64,000 bases of DNA from the NCBI GenBank assembly GCA_003586115.2, contig QVOM02000034.1:131847936-131911935 (forward strand). Reading direction: 5' to 3'. The notes under the pieces are model-generated. The model saw only the letters and a program-made list of their open reading frames with translations, was not told the DNA's origin and ran no database searches. Positions 11,276 through 24,672 of the stretch are shown piece after piece; the first letter of the stretch is position 1, and every line of letters begins with the position of its first letter. Source of the stretch: Salvator merianae. Taxonomy: Eukaryota; Chordata; Lepidosauria; Squamata; Teiidae. A program made the translations under genes and the position numbers.

Positions 11276-11681
11276 GGGTCTGTTTGCACTTTACACTACT
11301 GAGTGCCAGGATGCTCACTAGCCCAGTGTTTCCACACTATGCAAAGGCCCTGGTGACCAGGAGCAGACTACAGCTGCTCCCAATGGCTACTTACGATGGA
11401 GCTCAAAATCGTGCTCCACAGCTGTACCGGGAGCAGTCCAGCATCTCCACCCTCTTCCGGGTGTGAACACAGAGAGGCACAGTGCAGCTGTGGCTGTGCA
11501 GTTGTGCCTCATTCCCGGTCACCATGGCAGTGGTCAGAAGTTTCCGCAGCTGCTGTCATGGTGCAGGTCACCGGCATTCACAATGCAAACGCTGGTAGTC
11601 TGCTGCCAGTCTGTTGCAAGACCTTGCAATGTGAGTGACTTTCACACTGTGAGGTCTGAGGTGGAAAGTGTGAAAAGACCC
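11276..11681. mobile_element. Family G-related element, copy without the central-end palindrome
   Basis: About 406 bp with ends GGGTCTGTTTGCACTTT and AAAGTGTGAAAAGACCC. Its interior aligns by eye with 13503-13872, sharing GGAGCAGACTA, GCTCCACAGCTGTAC and TTTCACACTGTGAGGTCTG. Near its right end it lacks most of the palindrome seen at 13818-13855. Confidence 0.7.
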
Positions 11682-12384
11682 TTTGACTTTTGGAAAACTA
11701 CCATTAAAGTGCCTCAAATAAATGGCATGATTAAATGCTTTCAGTATACTTGAGGGCTAATTTTTTTTTATTTTTAAGCAGTGCTATAAGCAAATTTTCA
11801 TAAGGAATTATCTTTATTTAAGATGTGTAACTTAATGAGACAGCTAATGAAGCATTCTGGCTGCACTGAGAATTTTGTCAACTGGAGAATCCAGGCAGCC
11901 TCAAAGACATTTTGACTTACACAATACCACCACCACCCCTTCCTGAATCCCCCAGTGTTGCTTCATATCCTTCCTTGACAAGTCTGTTTAAAGGTACAGT
12001 TTCCAGTAAATTTCATATATACTTACCCCAACCAATGACAGAAAGCAACAGTAAGAAGTAGTCTGTTCTCCTGTACCAAAATCTTCCTTTTGTGTCCTTT
12101 AAGTAAAACGAAAAGATTTGCTGTTATCTACAACTTCTCAAACAGGCAATATCTGAAGCAGACGTTGCCAAGCTTACTTGCTTGCCTATTCATGATGATT
12201 AAGAATGTATCATTTTAAGAACCATGGGCATGTTACAATAGTTAAAATGTATAAAAAAGTTAAAAGTTACAAGTAAAAACAATTTAAAAACTTGTCAGTA
12301 CCTGGAACAGGAATAAAATTATTACTGAAATTTAGTGCCCCCACCCCCCCAGTGCAGGACAACATGATACTTCTGTATAAACTT
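11682..12384. other. No feature recognised
   Basis: AT-rich sequence upstream of the selectin signal exon. A selectin promoter or noncoding exon could lie here or further right, but no diagnostic signal can be named. Confidence 0.3.
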
Positions 12385-13300
12385 ATATAGCCCCCCAATA
12401 AACAAAATTATTTGGGCAGTTTATAAAAATATTAAAAACATAAATTAAAAATTCCTTTCAAAACATACCAAATAAATAAAACCAATTAATAACGTTAAAA
12501 ACATTGGCTAAAACAGTTTGAAACCATCCACCAGAATAAGGCCATTTCTGCATGGACTCCTGGTTCATAGAGGTCTACCGGTGTGCTACCTATTTGTCCC
12601 CAAATTGTGGGGCATTTGTGAAAGACATACAGCCCCCTCTTCCAGCCCCTGGGCCAGCAGTGGAGGCAGGCATGTGACAGGCCATCCCAGTGTGGACAGG
12701 ATAGGACAGTCCAGTCTTGTACCAGCAGCAGCCCATCCTAGCTTGAGATGGGTTATATATCCCAGGACGGGGCAGTCCACCCTGTCCTGGAGGGCATTTG
12801 GAGCAGGGCTTTACTTGCAGACCTTAAGCTATGAGCAGAGACATAAAATATTGAGCAATCTCACCAGTAGCCCAGTCCCAAGACATTTAGTGTTTTACGG
12901 TTAAAATCAGCATTTTAAATTGGACCCTGAAATGTACTGGAAGGCAGTATGGTAGGCAAAGTACTGGCATTATGTGTTCAGAGTGCCCAGTCCCTGTTCT
13001 GTACAGGTACAGTTTCTGAACCATTTTTAAAGGCAGCCTCACAGATACAACACATTGCAGTAGTTTATGCAGTTACCAGAACTTGAGTATCTGTGGCCAA
13101 GAGGTCCTCATCTGGGTAAGGATGGCATATCAACTTCAGTTGATAAAGGGCAGCGATGCTGCCAGCCAGCACTTGAGGACATTACTCCATTGGCCATTTC
13201 CTGGGGCAACAACACAGGGCTGCCGCTGGCAATGGTAACAATGGATCAGGTAGGTCTATAGAGTCACAGCACTATAAGGGCACTATGCAGATTCTGCTTA
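12385..13300 (-). repeat. L2-type LINE 3' fragment
   Basis: On the minus strand the sequence follows the C-terminal and 3' part of the same LINE type as 23530-24310, with the same order of short motifs by eye. About 12540-12820 may hold a further small insertion, since GGCCATTTCTGCATG resembles G-type ends. Confidence 0.45.
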
Positions 13301-13502
13301 TATCAAGATCATGTTGGGACAGAGGACTAAAGCATCTCTCCCACTGTTGGCCCAAAGCTTAATCAACACAACAAAAGCAATCTTCCCATTCTTCCCCTCT
13401 TAATATTGCTCGCCTCAACACTCTGTCACCTGAAGATCCTGGAACTTCATGACAGACCTAAGTACAGGAAAGGTATATCACAAAAGGTAATTAACTAGAG
13501 TC

Positions 13503-13872
13503 ATGGCATGCAAACACTGCTCACTAGGGAGTGCTGGGACATTCACTAGTGCAGTACTTCTGCATTTCACGGAGGCCCTGGTGATTGGGAGCAGACTAAA
13601 ACTGCTTCCGATTGCTACTTGCTGTGGAGCACAAAATCATGCACCACAGCTGTACTGGGAGCAGGTGGATTGCTCCCAGTAAACTGTGTTCACACCCTCT
13701 TCCCAGCCGCTGTCATGGCACAGGATTCCAGCATTTGCACTGTGAATGCTGATATCCTGTTGCTGTTCTGTTTCAAGGCCTTATAGTGCGAATGACTTTC
13801 ACACTGTGAGGTCTGTTCCACCTTAGAACAGGATAATTATCCTGTTCTAAGGTGGCAAGTGCAAAAAGACCC
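13503..13872. mobile_element. Family G-related element with 38-bp perfect palindrome
   Basis: Paralogue of 11276-11681 with an intact right end (AAGTGCAAAAAGACCC) and a decayed left end. At 13818-13855 it carries a perfect 38-bp palindrome whose half-site is CCACCTTAGAACAGGATAA. In the sister copy this position is collapsed. Confidence 0.7.
13818..13855. repeat. 38-bp perfect palindrome
   Basis: Two 19-nt half-sites CCACCTTAGAACAGGATAA and TTATCCTGTTCTAAGGTGG abut with no spacer and no mismatch. Confidence 0.95.
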
Positions 13873-16685
13873 TTGATGTCTAAAATCTTCTTGAACCAAA
13901 ACAGAAACAAACTACTGGCTCCATTCACATGCAGTAAGAAAAAGTAAAAAATGCTAAGACAGCTTAGTGACAGATTGCAGGTTCACAGGCCATTCTGTCC
14001 ATCATCCTGTGGATATTCTAGGTCAGAAAAGGTGGATTAGAGATGGAATGAGAATGTTAGGGACACTCACCACTGTTTCTAAGGTGCTTTTGAGACACTT
14101 TTTTTGCTATATAGCAAGGGAGTCTAATAGCATAGAGACTAGCAAAGAAAAACAAATTGGTAACATGAGCTTTCATAAACTAAGCCTACTTCATCAGTTG
14201 AATCTTATGAAGTAGGTTTAGCCTACAAAAGTTCATGCTACCAACTTCTTTTTCTTCGTTAGTCTCTAAGGGCCTGTTCACACTGGTCTCCTAATGAGCT
14301 CCCAGATGCTCACCGGACAAGCCTGTCTGCATGACCACAGGTTGCCGCTATGATAGCAGGCTGGACTAGATGAACACTAGTCTCATCTAGCAAGGGATTT
14401 ATTATGCATGTGCCATTCATCTTCCTTCAAGCCCCTCAGGGCATACTTGTGTCATAGAATTAAATTACCCACTAGCCTGTCTTTCTCTTTTATAGGGCTG
14501 GCATTCTGAGAGATGGGATTTCTAACAGAGAATTTTCAGCATCTTTAGAATCTATGGCAACATCTACAGTGCAGTGTGCAACACACATACTGCAGAGATT
14601 GCTCCTGACCAGATTAGTTGGGCCAGGAATGTGGCAGGATGCTGTGAAGCACACCAATTTGCACAGGACAGCTGGCCTGTCCCAACTAATCTTCAGAGCT
14701 GAGTTCTGAAGTAGTACCTGGTCTACTCCTGCCAGTGCCACTTATCTACATGGTGGTAGAAGTGGGACCCACCCTTGGCTAGAAGCATTTTTCACACCTG
14801 GGATCGGGCCAGATGAGTTATTTGAATGGAACCACAGAACCGTGCAGAAACTGCCTCCAACTCCCAAGGTCCTTTAAAGGAATACCGGATGGATAACATG
14901 ATACAAAATAGGTGCAGCAGGTATTCCCACAGGTCCAAAAAGAAAGGTCCCAACTCAATTCTGAGATGCAAATGTGGTTAAGATACTTGGGATCATATAT
15001 CTTTACTATCAAACCCATCTTCTTACTACAAGGAAAAATAGGGGAGGAAATTGAATATTTCCCTTATCTTCTAATTTGGGAGGGATGGGAGAATACTGAA
15101 TTGGAAGCAGAGAGTTTTGTCATCATCATAAGAAAGTAAAGCTTTTTGCAGGTCCTCAGACACGTTCACGCTAGAAAAAATTCCCACAAACACCAGAAGT
15201 TTTTCCTACATTTGTAGTAAGTTAGTTCTTATGTAAAAGATTTGTTTTTTAAATTAAATGTTTGTTTGCTAAGTTAAAACAAAATTTCCAAGCCAAGATT
15301 TTTGCCAGGAACAAGGATCCTCTGAACATATGCCCATGCATCTTTCAAAGTTTCTGCCACACATTTGGCTTGAAGTAGGAGCTTCTACAGAAAAAAAGGT
15401 GTGAAGATGCTAGTATTTCGTACTACTTGACTTCCGTACAGCACACCTGATCCGATAGGAAATGTACCAGCACTAGCTAAAAAAAGGCTTTAAAAAATAT
15501 ATTAAATTATGTTGATATCCGTATCATTCTTCCCATTTAATTACTTTCAAATGCATTGCAAGTGCACCCAGAGGATATTTTAAAGCAGCAACATGTACTA
15601 TTCAAGATATGCACAATAATTTGTGGAAGTGGTCATTGCATTGTAAAATATCACATAAGTACCAGGTTTCCTTACTGATAAGGTTCCACATTTCCAGCTG
15701 TAAAGAGGCTTGGTAGAAAGAGTGATATTGTTTATTCTAAAACCAACCTCTATATTTTTACGTGGCTGGTTTCTGGACCTCATAAGACTTTTCCACACTT
15801 GTGCAGAGCAGAACCCAGTCAAATGTTCAGAATCACACAACTGTCCCCTGCCTCGTCAGAAGTACTATGCTTCAGAAACCTGTAGACTTAGAGAACCTGT
15901 GAGCCAATGTGGACTTCACTCACCACTCCCAGTGCCTGCTGTCAAAAAGGAGGATGGAATGCAGACTTCCATTGCGGGCTGCTTGTGCCAAAGCACCCCC
16001 CGGTTTGAACACAGCCATAGTAATATTTTCACAAGGTTCCTAATTTTTCTCCCCAACTCCCACATGATTATGTTTGCCAACACACACCTATATCTATTTA
16101 ATAGGATAGCTATAGGCAGGACTACCACTGCTGTCTTAAGCTACTTGTGAAGAAATCATTCTCCAAACACAAAGAGTGAGACCATAGGAGACATCCCACC
16201 CCCTTATTGCCTCATCTTAAACCTGAAGATTTCCCACATATCTATGGAGAAACATCACCTACCATCTCCTGTTCAGAGCCGTCTGATTTCTTCTTTGCCT
16301 GCTTCTAGTGTGGAAAAACACAAATACCACCTTCTGGTTTTTTGCAGCCTTCATGTGGCAGCACTTCCTTTAAATACAGAAGCTGATTACGTCCTTTTCC
16401 TATTGCTTTTTAACCGTGCCACCCCCTGACACTACATGCAAGAAATATCTTTCCACAAGCTGGAATAAATCCAACTCAGTTTTCATTTTCCTTGAAGCCA
16501 TAAAAACAAGAGGAATAACAAGAGGAACAGCATGAATGTTTCTTTCACATGACAAGCTGGTACTCATAATAAAATGCATGTACTAGCATCAAAAACCAAA
16601 TCTGAAATGAAATATATAGGTGCAAATGGGTTATGCAAGGATACCAGTATTTGCATTGCTTCAGTAAATTTAGCTTGCACTCCTT
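13873..16685. other. Unassigned stretch with a decayed inverted repeat
   Basis: At about 14155-14260 the arms ACTAAGCCTACTTCAT and ATGAAGTAGGTTTAGCCT face each other, a decayed foldback repeat. A G-type end GGGCCTGTTCACACT begins at 14271 without a visible partner. No gene was recognised in the rest. Confidence 0.4.
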
Positions 16686-17107
16686 GGGCCTTTCTGCACA
16701 GACCCTTAATCCATATTAAGGGTCCGTGTAGTGCACTTCTGGTGCACAAGAATGAGATCTGGATTAAGGGAGGCTTTAATCTGGATCTTTGGTAGACCTG
16801 ATTAATTGGGTCTACCAGAGGGAAAAGCACCCTGATCCAGAACACAGGAGTACCAGGAAGTGATCCATATTTGGAAGTACCAGGGGGTGCCTTTCAGTGC
16901 ACACCATAGCATGCCACGAAAAAGCACGCCCCCGAAACCCGAAGGCTAGGAACAAACATTACTAGCATTTGGAGGTGTGGGGAAATGGTTGTTAAGCTTG
17001 TGTGATAACGCTGTTGCCACCCACACCTCCCTGCAGTCTGTATCAGTTGGCTGGGCTACTCCAGACCCACAGATATGGATCTGAAGCAGGAAAGTGCAGA
17101 AAGGGCC
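16686..17107. mobile_element. Family G-related element with several hairpins
   Basis: About 422 bp bounded by GGGCCTTTCTGCAC and GTGCAGAAAGGGCC. Inside are the hairpins GACCCTTAAT/ATTAAGGGTC near 16701-16724 and TGGTAGACC/GGGTCTACCA near 16790-16817. No flanking duplication is clear. Confidence 0.6.
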
Positions 17108-18054
17108 TTTGAAGCAGCAGGTGTTTTTTTTTTTTTAATTCTGATATGTTAATGCCGCCCCAGATACTATTCCAAATGCATGCTTTGTTCACATAGATTT
17201 GTTACACACTGAGACGTCGTTTTGCATAAAATTAATTGTAACAAAGTAGAATTTGTACAGAACAACCCTGCTGACTTTGCAGTATTAATTATAGTTCCCC
17301 CCCACTTTCCACACTTAATGGCACCAGCAATGGTTGCACTAGGACAGTTTCAGGTATGACCTCTGAGGGATCCAAAGGGCTAGAAACTTTTGTTGTCTTT
17401 GATTGGGAGGGTAAGTGAATGAGGTAGAAAGTAGTCCTAGATTACTAACCCATTGCATGTCCAGTTGAAGATGCTGATCGTTTCTATGCAGTTCTCAGAT
17501 CCCATTCTTTTAGGCTGCGTCCATCCTTCGGCAGCTTCTGGAGCATCAAGGAAGGGATGTTTGCTCATGTACCTGGGGCAGGGCATGAAATACCCACATG
17601 TCATGCACCTCGCCCCTCACTGTCTTCAGAGCTGAGTTGTTAACTCCAAAGACAAAGGCCTCTCTGTGCACCAGAAGAAACTCCAAAAGTGGGGTTTTGC
17701 CGGTGTGATGCCTCCACAGAGCAAGAGCATAAGGTGCTCTCATCATTGTCTTGCATCTATACAGCAGCAGCAGGAGTAACTGAGGGTGGCTGGCACTCTC
17801 AGAGTTATTTCCCCCCACTTTGAACAAGGACACTCCAAAGGGTGTTTGTAGGCATTCCAGTTTCCTTCTCAGAGCCCTTCTCTGTGGCAACAGGCACCCT
17901 GGACATCCTGGGGCTCCCACTATGCTAGCTTTGGATGCTCCCTTAGAAAGAGTCAACCTGTGTTATTGCGAAGGGTGGATTTTCATCCTTAAAAAAAATT
18001 AAAAATATTCCTCTGTCAGACTAGGTACCCTAGCTTCACCTAATTTGTTCCTCT
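17108..18054. other. No feature recognised
   Basis: Poly-T run at about 17125-17140. No exon or classified repeat was seen. Confidence 0.3.
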
Positions 18055-18570
18055 TGGGGTGCAGTTCCACATCATAAATTTAATCCATATTGGAAGAAAA
18101 CGAGGATTGATTACGTGTTCCAGTGCCCACATTTGCATTATAACATGGACTCGATTCAGATTTGCTCCTTCTCACACCTCATTTTTCCTGCACTTGGCAT
18201 GGGGAAGCCATTCCATTCTGTCTCCACCCCTCACCAAATTCCCCTCCTTGTGCAGTCAGTGACTGACTGCAGTCCCAGCATTCATATCGTGACTTCACAG
18301 GGGCAGGAAAGTCAAACTCTACCCTCTGTCTCAGAACATGGATTCCGTTGGTGGCGTTACTAGTCATTCACCGTTTGCTCCTTCTCCCCCTCCAGTCTGT
18401 ATCTACCCAAGCAGAACTTCAATCCCACATCTACCACACAATAAAGCTTCTTAAAGGGCAGACTGCAATTTCTGCTCTTTTGCAATTGCACTTTTGTGAA
18501 ATTGTGCAATTTCAGAGTAGCGTAAGAGCAGGGAGAAATCTGTGAAAAGGGGGGAATCTGTGGAGGTCCG
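18055..18570 (-). mobile_element. Family A fragment (right-end half)
   Basis: Aligns by eye with the inverse of the right half of 56577-57578: AATTTAATCCATAT, CTGCCTCCACCCCTC-like, CAGTCAGTGACTG, GACTTCACAGGGGC and CAGAACATGGATTC. It is diverged and lacks the opposite end. Confidence 0.7.
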
Positions 18571-18971
18571 TTATCATGATAGTGAAGTTAGTGATTAACA
18601 AATAGACTCCGCCTCGCCTCCTTCCAAGACACCCATAGCAGCATGAGTCCCACTATGTAGTTGTGTGGTGCCAATGGCAAAATTGATAGTGACGTGGGTT
18701 ATTTGTTGGGATAAGAGGACTGCAAACTCAAACAGGTGCAGCTGAGGCGTACAGCAATCAACATGCATCTCCACACCCCAGCATTCTTGAAGAAAGCTGT
18801 ACTATGTTGTTTGCCCTAGAGCTGCTAAAGCACAGTACTGGTTTTGTGCAAAAGACCTCCTTTTTTTTTAAACACATAAAACATACATCTTATTCCCAAA
18901 TGGGTGTGTTCATACAGATAACCTTTGTTCGTTACATTTTGGCTTCCCCCCTTCTTCAAAAATTTCTTCTA
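18571..18971. other. Spacer between two family A fragments
   Basis: No gene recognised; it may be further decayed repeat. Confidence 0.25.
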
Positions 18972-19513
18972 GGCCACGTTCCAACACAGCATTTAATCAG
19001 TTTACGGCCCATCTTCAGTTCCTGCTGGCCCAACATGATCTTGTCTTTCTGTAGTTTTTCTGGAGTAAACTGGCGAAATCTGGACTACTGTGCATTCAGA
19101 TTTAATGAGTTCTCAAGCCATTCCAGATTGCTGGCCCACTTTGCTTTGCAATGTGAGAACATGGAAGGAGACTATTTGGGAGGGACTGTACTTTTGGGGG
19201 GGCATGTAGAGGGAGGACTTCCCATTTCCTGCCATCCAATGACAGACTTTGTGGGTGGACAGGAATCACAGTAATTCTTTCTGCTTCCATTATTCCCCCT
19301 TCCCCCACTGCCAGGAGAAAAGAAAACTGTCCTCCATTTTACTTTGCTGAACTGTGCTCCTTTCTCTTCTTTTATCCCCCATCAAACATGGGAAACATCA
19401 GTGTGAGAATGAGCAAGTCTGAACTGAGTCCTTGTTAAAATGCAAATGTGGGAATGATCAGAAAACAAATTCGGTTCTCGTATTCTTCTGATATGGATTA
19501 AATTTACGAAGCT
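18972..19513 (+). mobile_element. Family A element, internally deleted
   Basis: The left end GGCCACGTTCCAACACAGC matches the family A start. The interior follows 22072-23140 with a large internal deletion, running from the AGAAAACTGTCCTCC region into CCATCAAACATGGGAAACATC. The right end fades at ATATGGATTAAATTTACG. Confidence 0.75.
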
Positions 19514-19620
19514 GGATTATTCTTTTTTCTTGCCCCTCCTGGTTGCCCTTCTTCTTCTGACTTGTCTTTCATCTTTATTCTACAAATCCAGCAATAACAA
19601 GCTCATTCTCTAATTCTTGT
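19514..19620 (-). repeat. L1 LINE 3' fragment
   Basis: Contains the inverse of the L1 ORF2 end, with tctacaaatccagcaataac matching the copies at 38245 and 40690 that encode ...IAGFE. Confidence 0.55.
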
Positions 19621-20464
19621 ATTTGTTTTTTGAGAAGGGGGGTTCTTTTCCTAGGGAGGAATAGTCAAACTACGGAGATCTGTGTTTATATACTTCCTGA
19701 AGTCATACCAACCAGCTGCATTAGAACGTGAACTAGAAAGAGATTTCCTGGGCTTTTTCTTCTCAGGATTTTCATATCTTTGATTTTAGCTAGTATTCTC
19801 TAAATGTGTATTGCTCAGTTCCAGTAATAGCTCACATTTCCGAGACATTTATCCAAATGTAGGAAAATCAAACAGCAGACAAAAGGAGGAAGCTCTTTTC
19901 TAATCTGCAATATAGAAAGATAAGTGATTCTGTACCACACCAAACCAAAAAGGGCTAATTTGTTATTAGAACAGATGTTACTAAGACTTTCTTCGGAATG
20001 GAACATTTTGCAGAATAGAAAAGTAAGTGACTCTCTACAACATTAACGCCAAAGAGGATTCATTTGTTACTAGAATAGAAGTTACTAAGGGCCTTTCTGT
20101 GCTGCCTCACCAGCACCCGCACTGGCCCCTAAGCCCACACAATTTTTGAGGCCAGTTTCAAGGGCTCTGAATGGTGAGGAACAAAAGTTCTTAGCCTCAG
20201 AGCTTCCAGGCAATCAGTTACCAGGAAAATACAATTACTAGGAAATACAATTTCCTAGTAGACCAGAACATGAAGGTGTGCCTTCTGCATGTCTTAGTGG
20301 TCTGAACCAAGCCCCCCAGTACACCAGCAGACCTCAATATCGAGCTATACCAGTGATCCAGATCAAGGACCTCGTGTTCTAGTTCATGCTCTGTCCTGCA
20401 CAGACCAAGCATACAAGCAGTGAGTGGGGCCTCCCATATTCTGGACATGCATCTGAAAGGGAGG
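19621..20464. other. Unassigned; lone G-type end
   Basis: GGGCCTTTCTGTGCTGCC at 20090 looks like one terminus of a G-type element. No partner or gene was found. Confidence 0.3.
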
Positions 20465-21040
20465 CTCTTTAGTGCAGTTGCTGGTAAGGAAGCTGCAGCT
20501 GGTGTAGAATGCAGCAGCTAGACTGCTAACAGGCACTGCTGGCCAAATGCACATCACCCTGGTCCTAAAAGAACTGCACAGGCAGTCTAATTGCTACCAA
20601 GCCCAGTTCAAGATACTAACATTAATTTATAAGGCCCTAAGTGGCTTAGACCCCAAATATCTAAAGGAATGCTTCTCCCCATACAGACCTGCCCCTGCCC
20701 TAAGATCTGCTGTGAGGCCTTCTTGGCAGTACCATCCCTGCAGTAATTGAGGGGTAGGTACACATGGGAGACATTCACATTGATAGCTCCCAGGCTATGG
20801 AACAGTCTTCCCCCCAGGAAGTGCATCAGGCGCCCTCTTTGGATTTATTCAGATGACTGGTGAAGACATACCTCTTTACCTGGCCTGAGGGAACAGCATT
20901 CCCTCCCCATGCAAGCATGGTTTTAGTTGATCTATTTTTACCTGTTTTTATCATTATTTTATTTTGACCCATGCTGAGACCTTCAGGTATAGGGCAGGAT
21001 ATAAATATAAATACATACATAAATACATAAATAAATATCT
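20465..21040 (+). repeat. L2 LINE 3' end
   Basis: Encodes LQLV.NAAARLLTGTAG, then FKILTLIYKALSGLDPKYL and PYRPAPALRSA, the C-terminal end of L2 reverse transcriptase. The 3' UTR ends in GGCAGGATATAAATATAAAT and an AT-rich tail. Confidence 0.8.
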
Positions 21041-22071
21041 GGAGGAAAGATTCTACTAGTTGTACAGAAACCTTGCATGTTGTTACATCAGTTGAACTAT
21101 AGGATTTGCTGCTACAAAAAGGGATTCATGGAGGATAATGTGTCACTAACAGAGGTGTGTGAAACAGATTGTCTATAGTTCCTCCAGCATGTGGGGAAAT
21201 TTTCCTCTCCATACCAGTTGCAGGGAACACAAATAAAAAGCACTGTTGTTTTCATATTTTGCTTGTGGGTTTCTCATAGGCTTCTGTCTATCCATTGTAA
21301 GAACAATATAGACTAGATTTTTCAAGACTTTTTTTAAATGTTTACAGTTATTTTCCAATTTTATTATGAAACACTGCAATATTTTACAGTAAAGAAACAT
21401 AGGGAAGAACTATAATAGGTAATGCCTGCATAAAGGTTGACATTAGAATTACTAGGCTAGGGATTAGGCTTAGGGGATAATGAAAAATAGAATAAGTAAA
21501 ACTAAATGTTGTCTTACTGTAAATGGATGCTGTCATTCAAGTTTATGTAAACGTTTTATACCGTTGTTAAGCAATGTGTTCTGCCTAAAACCGTTAAGTA
21601 TATGAGAGCATAAAAGTTGGATATGTTAAGGCACACTTTTTTGGTACTACCTCAACATTAAGATTTTAGGGGAAATGGAAAATGTGAATAAAATGTCAGG
21701 ATACGTTTGTACTTAGAGTCATCTTTCTAAGACTGGAAATTAGGAAACGGCTATTCATCTTACTAATTTGTCTGCGGTAATTAGGATAGTTATGAAAGGA
21801 AATAAGAAATTTCACCCGTTGGGAGTAATAGGAGTGTTTCAGATCCTGGACCTATAGCAAGATGAGTCTGTTTAGACTTTCTGTCTGGCCTGCAGTTAAA
21901 AAGAAAAGAAAAAGGTGGCAGAAACAAATATCATGTTTTTGTTGCCTTAGGTTTCTAGAAACACTGATCTTTCTACAGAAAATCGGGGATACGAATAAAT
22001 ATAGTTACTAAGCCAGAGCTTTTCTTTTCATACTAACAGCTCAATCACAACAGTGAGAAAAAAATAACATA
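21041..22071. other. No feature recognised
   Basis: AT-rich sequence with no open exon or classified repeat. Confidence 0.3.
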
Positions 22072-23140
22072 AGCTGCGTTCCGACAGGGCATTTAATCAG
22101 TTTACAGCCCATCTTCAGTTCCCGCTGTCCCGACAGGATCTTGCCGTTCCGTAATTTTTATAGATTAAATAGGCTAAATCCGGATTACTTTGTCTTCGGA
22201 TTTTATCAATTCTCAAGCCGTTCCAGATCGCTAGCGCGCTTTACTTTGTCCTGTGGGCACGGGGAAAGCGATTATTTGAGAGGGACCGTACTGTTTTGGA
22301 GGGCGTGCAGAGGGAGGGATCCCCATTTTGTGCCATCCAGTGACAGACTTTGTGGGTGGGCAGGAAGCACATTAGTTTCCTCTGCCTCCATTATCCCCCC
22401 TTCCCTCGCTGCCAGGGGAAAAGAAATCGTCCTCCTTCTTCGCTAAGCTGCGGTCCTGCCAGGAAGAAATTAAAGGCTTTCTCCACTTCCGTCTGCTCTT
22501 TAAAGGAGAAAATAAACTGCGCCTGTTTGGAGTTTTGCCTGGTCAGCACACAGTTAAAAATAGTAGAGCCCCCCACGTTCCCTCCCCACTTTTTCCCTTT
22601 GTTATGGACCTCTCCCGCTACTTTTAAATTGCTCAGTTGTGCTAAAGTGAATCAGCAGGGGAGCTCTCATGCGCATTTCAAAAGCTTAGTTAAAGTGAAA
22701 CAGCAGGATAGCAGAACTGCGCATTTCAAAAGCTTAGTTTTTTAAAGTTCATAGTTTTAAAGTGAACGTAGTTTTTAAGTTCTGCTTCGGTAGACAGAGG
22801 CTGCAGGGAGGAGCAAATGGCGAATGACTAGTAATGCTGCCAAGTTAATCCATGTTCTGAGGCAGCAGTGGGGACATGCAGAGTGGAGCTTGACTTTCCC
22901 GCCCCTGTGACGTCAAGGTTTGAACATTGGGACTGCAGCCAATCGCTGACTGCATAGGGAGGAGAATTTGATGAGGGGTGGAGGCAGAAAGGGTACTGCC
23001 AAGCACGGGAAATATCAGTGTGGGAACGAGCAAGTACGAATTGACTCCGTGTTAAAATGTAACTGTGGGAATGACCAGAAGACGAATTCACTGCGTGTAC
23101 TCTTCTATACGGATTACATTGACGATGTCCGACAGCGGCC
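22072..23140 (+). mobile_element. Family A DNA transposon, full length, ATA duplication
   Basis: A 1,069-bp non-autonomous element. Its left end is AGCTGCGTTCCGACAGGG, where the family start is GGCCGCGTTCCGACATGG. Its right end ATGTCCGACAGCGGCC is the inverse. It is flanked by ATA at 22069-22071 and 23141-23143. It has no transposase. The short open frames inside are not conserved in frame between copies. Confidence 0.8.
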
Positions 23141-24672
23141 ATATATCCCTTCTTGAGATCTCAGTTGTGATTAGCTGGTCATTTGTGTTTATTTTGGCTG
23201 CTACATTATGTTTAACCCAGGGACAGCTGTTCTGAGTAACCTGTACCATTTACAACATACTCTAATGTTCCTGCATGGCTAATTCATGAGGCTTAGAATT
23301 CCTCTGCTTAGTTTGTCTTGATCCTTGAGAACTTTGGTGTGTAGACAACATATGTTTAGACATTTTGCTTCTTAATTTATTTTTACTGGCTTTTCGTCCT
23401 TTCTTGCTTTTGGTTAGAAAATGGAAGAACAGAGAAACCTTTTAAATCATGTAAATCCACAGTATTTTTTGCAAAGCGTGCCAGGAAAGGAAATCTGAAA
23501 TCTTCTGTCTGAGCAGTGAGGGGCACAATATATAAATTTTAGTATTATTTTATTTATTGATCACATTTGTATCCTAACCTTTACCCAAAGGTCCCAAGGC
23601 AGGTCCCAGCATAAGATAAAAACACAAAACACTAAAACAGATTTAAATTATAACCCTCCCACCCTGCCAGGACTACATTCAGAGGAAACTATACATCAAA
23701 GGCCTTGGTGAAAAGGTGTGTTTCAACTGCATGCCAAAACCCATGTTAGCGCACCTCCACTGGGAGGATGTTCCAAAGCCAGGACCCTTTCATGTGCCAC
23801 AGAAAAGGCCCTTTCATGTGCCACAATCCCTAATACCTCTGAGGGTAGTGGAATTACAAAAAGGTCTCTGCTTTGGGATCTTCAAGCACAGGCAAACAGA
23901 ACTATATGGGAGAAGATGCTTCAGAGAGCCAGGGCTCAAGCCACTTAGGGCTTTATATGTCAGTATCAATACCCTGAATTTGGCTTAATGGCAAATTGGT
24001 AACCAGTGCATTTTCTTCAAGATTGGCATGATGTGCATCCAACCAGAAGCTCCCATCAACAGTCGAGCTCCTGCATTTTATGATGGTTCAGCTTCTGGAC
24101 TGTCTTCAAGGGTAGCCCTATGCGCAGAGCATTATGGTAGTGTAGTTTGGAGATTACCAGAACATTGATCACTGTGGCTGAAGCTGGAAACCATCTGAAG
24201 GTGGAGGTAAGTACTCCTGGCCACCACTCCAACTGAGCCTCAGGTGACAGTGGTGAATCCAGAAGCATTCTCAGATCGCAGATCCTTTTTTTCTGGAACA
24301 AAACAACACCACTGAGAATTGAATGCTATCTAACTTCCTGGACTCAGGACTCCATGACACACAGTACCTTCATCTTGTCTGGATTCAGTTTCAGTGTATT
24401 GGTCCGCATCCATTACTGCCTCCAGGCAACAATCAAACATGCCAAGTGCCTCACCTGACTGAGAGGGACAGAGAAATATAGAGTTGGGTGTCATCAGCAT
24501 ACTGATGGCACTTCAGTCCAAATACCCTGATGACTTGTCTCAATGGCTTCATATAGCATTGGGAACAGAACCAACCCCAGAGGAATTCCACACGAGAGCT
24601 CCCAAGGGGCAGAACAAGAGTTCCTCAATGGAGTCTGCATCAAAGATAGGAAGAAAACCACTGAAGAACTCT

